A model generated the notes under the pieces. That model ran no database searches and was not told the DNA's origin. It was given only the letters and a program-made list of their open reading frames with translations. A DNA stretch of 64,000 nt from Catenulispora pinistramenti (GTDB lineage: Bacteria > Actinomycetota > Actinomycetes > Streptomycetales > Catenulisporaceae), in assembly GCF_018274385.1 (NCBI RefSeq), contig NZ_JAAFYZ010000014.1:1-64000 (forward strand), written 5' to 3'. The position numbers and the translations under genes are program-made. Positions 1 through 7,558 of this stretch are shown here, piece by piece. Numbering within the stretch: the stretch's first letter is position 1; each line of letters begins with the position of its first letter.

Positions 1-682
1 CGCGGACTTTACCCCCGGACACCGGTGCTGTACCCCCCGGGCTGACGACGCGACCGTGGGGAACGGACCGCACCACCTCAGGGACCGCAGCCGCTGAGAC
101 TCACCCGGCCACCCGAGGGAACCGCGCAAGTTTCCCTGAGGTTGTCGAGGCCCGCCGGAGGCCCGGCTCTTCATCACAGTTCTTGATCTTGCTGTTGATT
201 TTGACTGTGCCCTTGTTCTGACTTGCTGGAGTTGAAGAGGCCTGAGGTGGGGCGGGGTTGTGAACGCGAGAACCGGCAGCCGACAAACACACCTGCCACC
301 CTGAACCCCGAACCGGCACAACTATGACCGAAGGCCGTAAAAAGCCTTTGAGGCCCAAAAACTAACCGCAACCTACAAACCAGAACCACCGCACGAAGAC
401 CCTCAGGCCCTCGTGCGAGAAGTCGTCGGCCGCACCCGCACCGCACGCACCACGCCGCACCGCCCCACGCCAACAACGCTCCGGCGGCTGCGCGATGGTC
501 GGTCGCGCGCCGAGATCGCAGCGGCACCGAGAGCGGCGGCGGCCCGGGCGCAGGCGGCAGTTGCCGCAGCCGCTCTCGGTGCCGCTGCCGCTGCCGCCCG
601 GCAAGCCGAGGCCGCGTGAACTGTCTTCCGAGCCGCCGAGTTCCCGAGCCCTGGCCGCCGCTCAACACCGATCGCGCTTCTG
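1..682. other. Intergenic region, no convincing gene
   Basis: No coding frame here can be trusted; frames that stay open are arginine/proline-rich and typical of chance in high-GC DNA. The first 45 bases read in frame 1 as 14 codons ending in TGA at 43-45, which could be the tail of an upstream plus-strand gene, but this is too short to support. Bases about 170-370 are clearly less GC-rich than the rest of the window. The main structure is a long inverted repeat at 518-588, listed separately. Confidence 0.5.
518..588. repeat. Long inverted repeat (26-bp arms)
   Basis: Arms 518-543 and 563-588 are reverse complements with a single mismatch (538/568) around a 19-base loop. The outer 19 bases of each arm match perfectly. 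There is no T-run. It lies about 95 bases beyond the stop codon of the minus-strand aldo/keto reductase, so a transcription-terminating hairpin for that gene is the simplest reading. Confidence 0.65.
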
Positions 683-1717
683 CTATCCCCGCCGGAATGC
701 GGCTTCCAGCGAGCGCGTGCCGTACTCCCAGAAGTTGTCGGCGACGTTGACTGTCTCGCCGGGGCGCACGATCTGGTCGATCCGGTCCAGTACGTCCGTG
801 CTCAGCTCGACCCCGTCCGCGGCCAGGTAGCCGTGCAGGTGCTCCATCGTGCGGGGGCCGATGATGGCCGAGCTGACTGCGGGGTGCCGCGTGGTGAATG
901 CGGTCGCCAGTTGGACCAGCGTCAGACCGGCCTCATCGGCGAGGGCGCCGAGGGCGTCGGCGGCGGCGAACTTGGCGGCGTTGGCCGGGGCGGTGGCGTC
1001 GTAGGTGGCGGCGCTTCGGGCGCGGGCGGGGGAGCCGGGGCCGGTGATCTGGGCGCCGGTGCGGTACTTGCCTGAGAGCCAGCCGCCGGCCAGCGGGCTG
1101 TAGGCCAGGACGCCCAGGCCGTGGCGGGCGGCGGTGGGGAGCAGGTCGTATTCGATTGCCCGGGTGAGGATCGAATACGGCGCCTGCTCGCTGCGCATCC
1201 GGCCGAAGCCGCGGCGGTCGGCGACCCACTGTGCCTCCACGATCTGCGAGGCGGGCACTTTGGAGGCGCCGAAGGACCGGATCTTGCCGGCGCGGACCAG
1301 ATCGGTGAGGGCGCCGAGGGTCTCGTCGATGTCGGTGAACGGGTCCGGGGCTCCGAGTTGGTACAGGTCGATGTAGTCGGTGCCGAGGCGGCGCAGTGAG
1401 CCCTCGACGGCGCGCGTGATCCAGCGCCGCGAGCCGCCGCGGTGGTTCGGGTCGCCGCCGAAGGAGACCCCGAACTTGACGGCCAGGATCACCTCGTCCC
1501 GGCGTCCGTCGGCCAGCGCCTTGCCCAGGATCTCCTCCGACTCGCCGTTCGAGTAGCCGTCCGCGGTGTCGATGGTGGTGATCCCGGCGTCCAGCGCCGC
1601 GTGGACGATCCGGATCGCGTCGTCGTGGTCGGGGTTGCCGAAGGCGCCGAACATCATCGCGCCGAGTGTGAGCCTGCTGACCGAGATTCCGGTGGCTCCG
1701 AGTGGTCGGTAGTCCAT
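683..1717 (-). CDS. Aldo/keto reductase lacking the usual catalytic His
   Basis: A 344-residue NADP-dependent aldo/keto reductase fold protein, probably cytosolic. The start at 1717 gives MDYRPLGATGISVSRLTLG and has AAGGAG about 8 bases upstream; longer frames upstream look unnatural. Asp50 and Tyr55 (TIDTADGYSNGESE) and Lys81 (VILAVKFG) of the catalytic tetrad are present. The fourth residue, His in the family motif YQLHxPD, is Gly122 here (LYQLGAPDP). The late motif with AxLAxxFxxxxPAVSSAIIG-like sequence for cofactor binding is present. It is transcribed away from a TetR gene, and two direct repeats in the shared promoter suggest that regulator controls it. The substrate is unknown; it could be a weak reductase or a non-catalytic relative. 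Confidence 0.88.
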   Translation of the reverse strand: MDYRPLGATGISVSRLTLGAMMFGAFGNPDHDDAIRIVHAALDAGITTIDTADGYSNGESEEILGKALADGRRDEVILAVKFGVSFGGDPNHRGGSRRWITRAVEGSLRRLGTDYIDLYQLGAPDPFTDIDETLGALTDLVRAGKIRSFGASKVPASQIVEAQWVADRRGFGRMRSEQAPYSILTRAIEYDLLPTAARHGLGVLAYSPLAGGWLSGKYRTGAQITGPGSPARARSAATYDATAPANAAKFAAADALGALADEAGLTLVQLATAFTTRHPAVSSAIIGPRTMEHLHGYLAADGVELSTDVLDRIDQIVRPGETVNVADNFWEYGTRSLEAAFRRG

Positions 1718-1774
1718 GAGGACTCCTTTCGCCGGCCGTGGGCAGGGCTCCGGCAGGCGGGTAGGCTGGGATCG

Positions 1775-1838
1775 AAGCGAAGCGGATAGGCTTTCCACTT
1801 CACCCTAGAACCGAAACGGATAGGCTGTCCACTTGACC
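1775..1838. promoter_or_regulatory. Tandem operator-like repeats between AKR and tetR
   Basis: Two 30-bp copies, 1775-1804 and 1809-1838, lie exactly 34 bp apart and differ at 4 positions. Each holds the imperfect dyad GGATAGGCTGTCC (first copy GGATAGGCTTTCC). They fill the divergent promoter, and the second overlaps the TTG start of the regulator. This is the expected place for binding by the TetR protein encoded at 1833; the assignment is inference. Confidence 0.65.
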
Positions 1839-2417
1839 ACGGAACCGACCCCGAAGCCGCTGCCCCCGGCAGCGCGCCGCACCGACGCCGAACGCAACCG
1901 CGCCAAGATCCTCACCGCGGCCCGCGAGGCGTTCGCCGATCCGGACGCCGAGGTGTCGATGGCGGAGGTCGCCCGGCGGGCCGGCGTCGGCATGGCCACC
2001 CTGTATCGCAACTATCCCGGCCGTCCCGAGCTGCTTCAGGCCCTCTACGCCGACGAGGTGGACGCCATCTGTCAGGCTGCTGAGGCCGCCGACGGCCAGT
2101 CGCCGGGCGAGGCGTTGCAAGCCTGGCTGCGGCAGCTGTTCACCTTCTTCGCCGGCAAGCGCCACCTCGCCGCCGAACTGCTCAAGCACACCGACCGGGG
2201 CGACCCGTTGTTCGACGGCGGCCGCGCCGGGGTCGTCGCGGCCGGGGCACCGCTTCTCGCGGCGGCCCAGGCCGCCGGCACCATCCGGGGCGACCTCGAC
2301 ATCGAGCAGGTCCTCGACCTCGTCCACGCGGTCGCCACGATCCGCGGCGACCCGGCCCGCGTCCAGCCGCTGCTGCAAGCGGCGCTGGACGGGCTCCGCG
2401 GCCTGAAGGCGGGCTGA
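1833..2417 (+). CDS. TetR-family regulator (divergent from AKR)
   Basis: A 194-residue TetR-type repressor. Residues about 18-65 form the helix-turn-helix domain (RAKILTAAREAF ... MAEVARRAGVGMATLYRNYPGR), followed by a helical ligand-binding domain. The start must be TTG at 1833: a stop codon (TAG 1821-1823) lies four codons upstream in frame and no other start codon occurs before the DNA-binding domain. No Shine-Dalgarno sequence is visible, so the message may be leaderless. It probably represses itself and the divergent aldo/keto reductase through the paired repeats at 1775-1838. The inducer is unknown. Confidence 0.85.
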   Translation: MTTEPTPKPLPPAARRTDAERNRAKILTAAREAFADPDAEVSMAEVARRAGVGMATLYRNYPGRPELLQALYADEVDAICQAAEAADGQSPGEALQAWLRQLFTFFAGKRHLAAELLKHTDRGDPLFDGGRAGVVAAGAPLLAAAQAAGTIRGDLDIEQVLDLVHAVATIRGDPARVQPLLQAALDGLRGLKAG

Positions 2418-2469
2418 TCCCAGGCTGGTCCCGGTCCCGTCCCCGTACGGCTTGTTTACGCTGTCAGCC

Positions 2470-3222
2470 ATGCGAGGAGATTCCACGGCCCCGAACGCCG
2501 ACGAGCAGCGCGTCCCGGACCGGGCCGAACGGACTCGCGGCCCGCGGCGGGCGCTGGTGGAGGCGGAGATCCTGGACGAAGCGGCGCGGCTGTTCGCCAC
2601 CCGGGGTTTCGCCGCGACCAGCATGCAGGAGATCGCGACCGCCCTCGGAACGAGCCGTCCGGCGCTCTACCACTACTTCACCGGGAAGGACGAGATCCTC
2701 ACCCGCCTGGTTCAAGGGCTGGCGGACGATTCGCGCCGCGCGCTGGACCAGGCCGCGGCGGTCCGGGGCGGTGCCGAGGAGCGGCTGGCCGGCCTGGTCT
2801 GTGCGCTGGCCGCGCCGATCGCCGCCGCGCCGCTGCGGGCCCGGCTCATCCGCAGCAGCCTCATCGAGCTGCTCGACCTGGACGGCCAGTTCGCCGCCGT
2901 GCGCGACGAGGTCCTACTGGCGGTCTCCGGCGTGATCGACGAGGGCTGCGAATCCGGGGAGTTCCGGCGCTGCGACGGCCGGGTCGTGGCGTTCTCGATC
3001 CTAGGCATGATCAACTGGCTGGCCTGGTGGTACGACCCGGCCACGGGACCCTCGCCGGAGGCGTTGACCGGCGAACTCTCCGAGTCGGCCCTGGCCATGG
3101 TCCGTGCGCAGACCGCCGATCACGGCCCGGTCGGCGTCTCGGGCGCGATCGCCGCGATGCGCCGTGACCTGGACTTTCTTGAGCGCACGGTGTGCGGTGA
3201 CGGCAGCGTGACGAAATCCTGA
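2470..3222 (+). CDS. TetR-family regulator beside atypical SDR
   Basis: About 250 residues; the N-terminal HTH (RALVEAEILDEAARLF, then MQEIATALGTSRPALYHYF) is a classic TetR domain, followed by a long helical C-terminal domain. ATG 2470 is preferred over TTG 2452; TACGCT at 2457-2462 sits 7 bases before the ATG, the spacing of a leaderless promoter. It reads toward the SDR gene 163 bases downstream. A perfect palindrome at 3250-3271 between the two contains CTGTCA, also present at the regulator's own start (CGCTGTCAGCC), so the SDR gene is the likely target. Confidence 0.85.
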   Translation: MRGDSTAPNADEQRVPDRAERTRGPRRALVEAEILDEAARLFATRGFAATSMQEIATALGTSRPALYHYFTGKDEILTRLVQGLADDSRRALDQAAAVRGGAEERLAGLVCALAAPIAAAPLRARLIRSSLIELLDLDGQFAAVRDEVLLAVSGVIDEGCESGEFRRCDGRVVAFSILGMINWLAWWYDPATGPSPEALTGELSESALAMVRAQTADHGPVGVSGAIAAMRRDLDFLERTVCGDGSVTKS

Positions 3223-3249
3223 CGGCTGCGTAGATTATTCTACAACCGT

Positions 3250-3271
3250 GTTGACAGCAGAGACTGTCAAC
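3250..3271. promoter_or_regulatory. Palindromic operator candidate upstream of SDR
   Basis: The 8-bp arms GTTGACAG (3250-3257) and CTGTCAAC (3264-3271) are perfect reverse complements around a 6-base spacer. The left arm contains a TTGACA -35-like hexamer, so a bound repressor would block it. The half-site CTGTCA recurs next to the start of the preceding tetR gene. Confidence 0.6.
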
Positions 3272-3385
3272 GCCAACCTGGACGTATGAACGTTCTTCTT
3301 CACCCCACGAATTCCTCGGCCATGGAATGGAACACCCCGGCGGAGTGACGGCGGCATGACAGATCATCGGAAGGGTCATAAGGGC

Positions 3386-4099
3386 ATGCAGTCGGTCGTG
3401 ATCATCGGGGCCACGCAGGGAACCGGTAAGGCACTGGCAGCCGAGTACGCGCGGCGCGGCGCGGACGTCGTGATCACCGGGCGCAGCGCGGAACGGGCCG
3501 CCGATGTGGCGGCCGAACTCGCCAAGGACGTGCCGGGCACCGTCGCCGGCCTGGCCCTGGACCTGACCGCCCCGGCCGACATCGCCGACCGGCTGGCGCC
3601 GATCGAGCGGGTCGACCGGCTCGCCCTGGTCGGCGTGGTCCGGGACCGCAACACCATGGCGGCCTACAACGTGGCCAAGGCCGGCGAACTGGCCGTCACC
3701 AAGGTCGTCGGCTACACCGCGGTCGCCAGCGCGCTCGCCCCGCGCATGGCCCAGGACGCCTCGGTCCTGCTGTTCGGCGGCGTGGCCAAGGACTACCCCT
3801 ACTTCGGATCGACCACCGTGTCCGCGGTGAACGCCGCGGTCACCGGGCTCGTGCGCATGATGAGCCACGAACTCGCCCCGGTCCGGGTCAACGCGCTCCA
3901 TCCCGGGATGATCGAGGACAGCCCGTTCTGGACGGAGAACGCCGACGCGGCGGCGGCCATCGTGGACAGCGCCCGCAGCGCGTCGCTGACCGGGCGGCTC
4001 GGCACTATGGACGAGGTCGTCGACGCCTGCCTGTTCCTGCTGGAGAATGCTTGGGCCAACGGCGTCGATCTGTCTTTGGACGGTGGCCGGCGCTTCTGA
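3386..4099 (+). CDS. SDR-like protein without the Ser-Tyr-Lys catalytic triad
   Basis: A 237-residue Rossmann-fold protein of the short-chain dehydrogenase/reductase superfamily. The start at 3386 is preferred because the nucleotide-binding motif GATQGTG then sits at residues 8-14, the normal place; ATG 3356 would add ten residues. In ordinary SDRs the active site reads YxxxK; the aligned stretch here is VSAVNAAVTGL, so Tyr is Val145 and Lys is Asn149, and the usual catalytic Ser region reads LLFGGVA. The C-terminal part (VRVNALHPGMIEDSPFW, then a gap, then DGGRRF) is otherwise SDR-like. It may bind NAD(P)H without classical catalysis, or belong to a divergent enzyme group. Likely regulated by the upstream TetR protein. 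Confidence 0.82.
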   Translation: MQSVVIIGATQGTGKALAAEYARRGADVVITGRSAERAADVAAELAKDVPGTVAGLALDLTAPADIADRLAPIERVDRLALVGVVRDRNTMAAYNVAKAGELAVTKVVGYTAVASALAPRMAQDASVLLFGGVAKDYPYFGSTTVSAVNAAVTGLVRMMSHELAPVRVNALHPGMIEDSPFWTENADAAAAIVDSARSASLTGRLGTMDEVVDACLFLLENAWANGVDLSLDGGRRF

Positions 4100-4102
4100 G
4101 GT

Positions 4103-4149
4103 CGACGTCTCAGGCGACCAGGCGACGTCTCAGGCGACGTCTCGCGCGA
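4103..4149. repeat. Tandem duplication at SDR/tautomerase gene ends
   Basis: The 15-mer CGACGTCTCAGGCGA occurs at 4103 and 4123, with a third related copy at 4135. On the minus strand the repeated unit encodes the last codons and stop of the tautomerase (Asp-Val-Ala-stop), so its 3' end appears copied in tandem. The SDR stop codon is at 4097-4099, immediately to the left. Confidence 0.7.
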
Positions 4150-4552
4150 CGGCCGTCATGCGTTCGTCGTAGCCCGTCTCGGGATTGACGACGCGGCCGG
4201 CGGCCCACCAGTTCTCGCGGGCGGTCTCCTGGATCACCAGCATGAAGTCCTCCTCGGGGACGTCGGCGTACAACCGGAGGTTGGCGACGATCGCTTGGAA
4301 GAGCTCGTTCTTCTGCTCCGGCGTGCGCTGGTTGAAGGCGAGCTGGATGAACATGGTGCGCTCACCGCGGCGGATGCCGAAGACGACCGGCTGGATGACG
4401 AAGTTCTCGGGGGCGACTTCGTGGAAGACGTGGAACTGATCGTCCTGGGGGATCTTCAGCACGTCGACCATGGACTTGTGCAGGGCTTCGGAGATGAGGC
4501 GGCGGTGTTCGGGGGTGGTGCCCTGGCGGAGGTAGATGTTGATCAGGGGCAT
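4130..4552 (-). CDS. Tautomerase-superfamily protein
   Basis: A 140-residue protein beginning MPLINIYLRQGTT. The Pro directly after Met is the catalytic base of the 4-oxalocrotonate tautomerase/MIF superfamily after Met removal. Its length, about twice a 4-OT subunit, fits the fused two-repeat members related to malonate semialdehyde decarboxylase or cis-CaaD, with the beta-alpha-beta unit seen twice. AAAGG lies 8 bases upstream of ATG. It is divergent from a LysR gene, with a LysR-type box between them, so that regulator probably controls it. The substrate cannot be told from sequence. Confidence 0.85.
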   Translation of the reverse strand: MPLINIYLRQGTTPEHRRLISEALHKSMVDVLKIPQDDQFHVFHEVAPENFVIQPVVFGIRRGERTMFIQLAFNQRTPEQKNELFQAIVANLRLYADVPEEDFMLVIQETARENWWAAGRVVNPETGYDERMTAVARDVA

Positions 4553-4588
4553 GATTTGCCTTTCTGGTGCTGAGTGACAGCTGCGCGA

Positions 4589-4629
4589 GCGTCAGGCGTC
4601 AGGCGTCAGGCGTCAGGCGTCAGGCGTCA
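4589..4629. repeat. 7-bp tandem repeat (GCGTCAG) in divergent promoter
   Basis: Five perfect consecutive copies of GCGTCAG (4589-4623) followed by a sixth partial copy. It lies between the tautomerase and lysR genes, 37 bases from the tautomerase start. Copy number could vary by slippage and alter promoter spacing. Confidence 0.85.
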
Positions 4630-4665
4630 CGCGCTCACGCTCTCGACGCTAGAGACAGCGTGGGC

Positions 4666-4680
4666 ATTCCGCCAACGAAT
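4666..4680. promoter_or_regulatory. LysR-type box (ATTC-N7-GAAT)
   Basis: ATTCCGCCAACGAAT is a perfect 4+4 dyad containing T-N11-A, the hallmark of LysR-family binding sites. It lies 44 bases upstream of the lysR start and about 115 bases from the divergent tautomerase start. A second near-palindrome, TCCGGCATGCTGGA, follows at 4682-4695. Confidence 0.6.
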
Positions 4681-4723
4681 GTCCGGCATGCTGGATATGC
4701 TGTCTCCTCATGGACATCTCCTC

Positions 4724-5635
4724 ATGGACATGACGCTGGTCGGGCTGCGGGTCCTGCGCGAGGTGGCCGAGCGAGGCACCTTCACCGCCGCGGCCGAGGC
4801 GCTGGGCTACACGCAGTCGGCCGTCTCCCGGCAGGTGGCCACCCTGGAACAGGCGACCGGGGCCCGGCTGTTCGATCGCTATCCCGGAGGCGTGCGGCTG
4901 ACCAGCGCGGGGCAGGCGTTGCTGCGGCACGCGGTCACGGCCTTGGAAGCGCTGGAGGCCGCGGATCGGGAGCTGCGCGGGGCGCAGGACGACAGCGGAC
5001 GCGTGCGGCTCGGGTTCTTCCCGGCGGCCGGGGCGGTCATGGTCGCGAGGGCGCTCGCGGCGCTCCGTCGGCAGCGGCCGCACATTCAGGTCAGCACGCG
5101 GGAGGGCACCACTCCCTCGTTGGTGCGGGCGCTGCGGACCGGGGCCCTGGACCTCGCGGTGCTGTCTTCGCGTCCGCCGTACCGGTCGCCGGATACTGAC
5201 GATCCGCCGCTGCACGTGGAGCCGCTGCTGGAGGATCGTCTGCTGGTCGCGGTGCCGGCTGGCGGGCGCTTCGCGAACAGCGGCGCGAGCGTGACGATCG
5301 AGCAGCTGGCGGGGGAGACGTGGATCGCCAGCCCGGCGGGCATCTACGAGCCGCTGCTGGGTGTCTGGCCGGGCCTGCCCGGGCGGCCGCGGGTGCAGCA
5401 CGCCACCCGCGACTGGCTGACCAAGCTGCATCTGGTCGCTGCCGGGCTGGGGATCACCACGGTGCCGTCGACGATGCTGGCCGCGGTGCCGCCGGGGGTG
5501 CGGCTGGTGGAGATCGACGGGGTGCCCGAGGAGCGGCGGCGGGTGAGCCTCGTTCGGCTGCCCGGGGCCGGCCGGGCCTCGGTGGACGCGGTGGCGCTTG
5601 CTTTGCGGGACGAGGCCGGGGTGCTGGCTGAGTAG
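4724..5635 (+). CDS. LysR-family transcriptional regulator
   Basis: About 303 residues. The N-terminal winged HTH (MTLVGLRVLREVAERGTFTA, then YTQSAVSRQVATLEQ) is typical LysR; residues about 90-295 form the periplasmic-binding-protein-like effector domain. ATG 4724 or 4730 gives the normal family N-terminus; upstream frames would prepend residues read through the GCGTCAG repeat. No clear Shine-Dalgarno is seen. Divergent from the tautomerase gene, which is its probable target via the T-N11-A box at 4666-4680. The effector is unknown. Confidence 0.87.
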   Translation: MDMTLVGLRVLREVAERGTFTAAAEALGYTQSAVSRQVATLEQATGARLFDRYPGGVRLTSAGQALLRHAVTALEALEAADRELRGAQDDSGRVRLGFFPAAGAVMVARALAALRRQRPHIQVSTREGTTPSLVRALRTGALDLAVLSSRPPYRSPDTDDPPLHVEPLLEDRLLVAVPAGGRFANSGASVTIEQLAGETWIASPAGIYEPLLGVWPGLPGRPRVQHATRDWLTKLHLVAAGLGITTVPSTMLAAVPPGVRLVEIDGVPEERRRVSLVRLPGAGRASVDAVALALRDEAGVLAE

Positions 5636-5758
5636 CGTGGGGTGGTTTGCCGATGGCTGACCAGTTGCGGTTGAACACAACGTCGAACACAAAGGAGCCA
5701 CCAGCGTCGTCCCCCACCCCCCGAGGGTCCGACCGCCGATGGCTCCCAGCTTCCAGCT

Positions 5759-5792
5759 ACCCGCGCCGGCGCAACCACGCGCCGGCGCGGGT
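5759..5792. terminator. Bidirectional hairpin between lysR and phosphoesterase
   Basis: Perfect 14-bp arms 5759-5772 and 5779-5792 (ACCCGCGCCGGCGC) with a 6-base loop lie between two convergent genes, so the hairpin can terminate both. No T-run follows, as is common in high-GC actinobacteria. Confidence 0.75.
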
Positions 5793-5809
5793 CCACCGAC
5801 CGAGACCGA

Positions 5810-7444
5810 CTACCACCGCGAGGCGATGGCGCCCGTCTTCGGGTTCAGGATGATCTTGTTCCAGATGTCCGGGAAGCTGAAGTCGAACATGTTGCGGATC
5901 GACCCGGCGTTGGCGTCGAACGAGCCGTTGCCGACGCGGCCCAGGTTCCAGTTGTTCTCGACGAACTGCAGGATCGAGGCCTGCGAGATCTGGTTGTGGC
6001 TGATGTAGTTCTGCTTGCTGTAGGGCGAGATCACCAGGAAGGGCTGGCGCGGGCCGACGCCGCAGCGGTCCGCCTGGCCCTTGGCCGGGGCGGCCGCGGT
6101 GCAGGCGGGGGTGCCGTCCAGCGAGGTGTTGGAGCCGTTGACAACCTGGCCGGACTGGTGGTCGTACCAGCCGTCGGAGTCGTCGTAGGCGACGATGACC
6201 GCCGTGTCGCGCCAGTCCGGGGACTTCTGGATGGCGTTGATCTCGGTGGCGATGAAGTTCTGCTCGTCCAGCGGGTCGGAGTAGCCGGCGTGGCCGTCCT
6301 GGTACTCGGCCGCCTTGAGGAAGCTGACGGCCGGGAGGTGGCCGGTGTTCAGGGCGGTGCTGAACTCCGACAGGTCGTACTGGTGGTTCGCCTGGTCGGT
6401 CTTGCCGATCATCGAGGTCTTCGACGGCGGGAGGTGGTGCGGGTTGGCCGTCGACTTGAAGTACTCGAAGGGGTCGTGGTGCGCCGAGTAGTCGGCGGAG
6501 GAGTTGCCGCCGACGTTGGTGTGGGCGGCGCCGCACTGGGCGTAGCCGTTGGCCGACTTGGCGGCGGTGGTGGTGGGGGCGAAGCCGCCCTGGAACCAGC
6601 CCCAGGTCACGTTCTTCTTGTTCAGCAGGTCGCCGACGTTGCTGCCGGACAGGGCGGCCAGCGGCGAGGTGGACGCGTGCCCGTTGTCCGAGCAGTCGTC
6701 GTAGGCCGGGTCGGCGTCGGTGTACAGGGTGCCGACGCCGGAGGCGTTCGGGTTGCCGATGAAGGAGGCCGAGACCGGCTGGCCGGTGGTGGAGTTCACC
6801 GCGGTGGCGCCGTAGGTCTGGCCGGAGATCAGGTTCAGCGCGCCGGGGGTGGACGGGCCGAACACGTCGCTGTAGGAGTTGTCGCTCATCGCGTAGTTCT
6901 GAGCGTAGTTCCACAGGCCGGTGACGGTGTTGCCGTCGTAGTAGTCCATCACCAGGCCGGGCGCGCCGTACAGGACCGGCATGCCGGTGCAGGTGGCCAC
7001 GTTGGTGCTCTGGACGTACTGGTCGTTCTTGCCGTTGTCCGACGCCTTCTGCTCGGCGGTGTAGCCGTGGTTCTGGTCGCAGGTCAGCGCCTGGCTCGGG
7101 GAGAGCCGCTGCGGGTTGTACTGGTTCGGGTTCGCCGTCAGCAGCGAGGGCGTCAGGCCGTTGGCCTTCGGCGTGCTCCACTTCGCGGTGAACGGCGTGC
7201 CGTCGGTGTTCGCGGCCTTCGGGTAGGTGCCGAAGTAGTGGTCGTAGGAGACGTTCTCGTCGAAGAGGACGACCACGTGCTTGATCGGGGTGGTGGTCCG
7301 GCTGTCCCCGTTGCCGCCGTGGCCGTGGTGCCAGTCGTATCCGGACGCGAACGCGCTCGGGGTGGCGACAAGACCGATCACCGCGGCGGCGGCCGTGGTC
7401 AGGACCCACTTCCGGTGGATCAGTCGTTTCTTGCTCTGCGACAT
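5810..7444 (-). CDS. Secreted phosphoesterase (phospholipase C / acid phosphatase family)
   Basis: A 544-residue exported member of the alkaline-phosphatase-superfamily phosphoesterases that include bacterial phospholipase C and AcpA. The start at 7444 has GGAGAG upstream and gives a signal peptide (KKRLIHRKWVLTTAAAAVIG ... ASA). The metal and nucleophile region HVVVLFDENVSYDHYFGTYP matches the family motif with Glu-Asn-(Xaa)-Ser/Thr; the late motif VIVAYDDSDGWYDHQSG supplies further metal ligands, and PFLVISPYSKQNYISH follows. It probably cleaves phosphodiester or phosphomonoester bonds outside the cell. It lies 114 bases behind efeB in the same direction and may be partly cotranscribed. Confidence 0.88.
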   Translation of the reverse strand: MSQSKKRLIHRKWVLTTAAAAVIGLVATPSAFASGYDWHHGHGGNGDSRTTTPIKHVVVLFDENVSYDHYFGTYPKAANTDGTPFTAKWSTPKANGLTPSLLTANPNQYNPQRLSPSQALTCDQNHGYTAEQKASDNGKNDQYVQSTNVATCTGMPVLYGAPGLVMDYYDGNTVTGLWNYAQNYAMSDNSYSDVFGPSTPGALNLISGQTYGATAVNSTTGQPVSASFIGNPNASGVGTLYTDADPAYDDCSDNGHASTSPLAALSGSNVGDLLNKKNVTWGWFQGGFAPTTTAAKSANGYAQCGAAHTNVGGNSSADYSAHHDPFEYFKSTANPHHLPPSKTSMIGKTDQANHQYDLSEFSTALNTGHLPAVSFLKAAEYQDGHAGYSDPLDEQNFIATEINAIQKSPDWRDTAVIVAYDDSDGWYDHQSGQVVNGSNTSLDGTPACTAAAPAKGQADRCGVGPRQPFLVISPYSKQNYISHNQISQASILQFVENNWNLGRVGNGSFDANAGSIRNMFDFSFPDIWNKIILNPKTGAIASRW

Positions 7445-7558
7445 CGGATCTTCTCTCTCCAGAGGCGGTCTTGCCTGTTTATCGGGGGTCAGTCTCGACA
7501 ACCGCAGTGAACGCGCCGGGAATCTCATGAGAATTCTGAGGCTCAGTGCCGCCGACGT

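Noticed and set aside
1-45. C-terminal end of an upstream plus-strand gene
   Set aside because: Fourteen codons are too few to judge; kept only as a remark in the intergenic entry.
174-668. Open minus-strand frame of 164 codons
   Set aside because: Arg-rich, lacks a ribosome site and crosses the inverted repeat; typical of chance frames in high-GC DNA.
5757-7510. Long frames overlapping the phosphoesterase on both strands
   Set aside because: Shadows of the real gene, with low-complexity composition and no motifs.
7490-7520. Possible PHO box before the phosphoesterase (GTTCACTGCGG)
   Set aside because: Only one unit resembles the 11-bp Pho repeat; the neighbouring unit does not, so a PhoP site is not supported.
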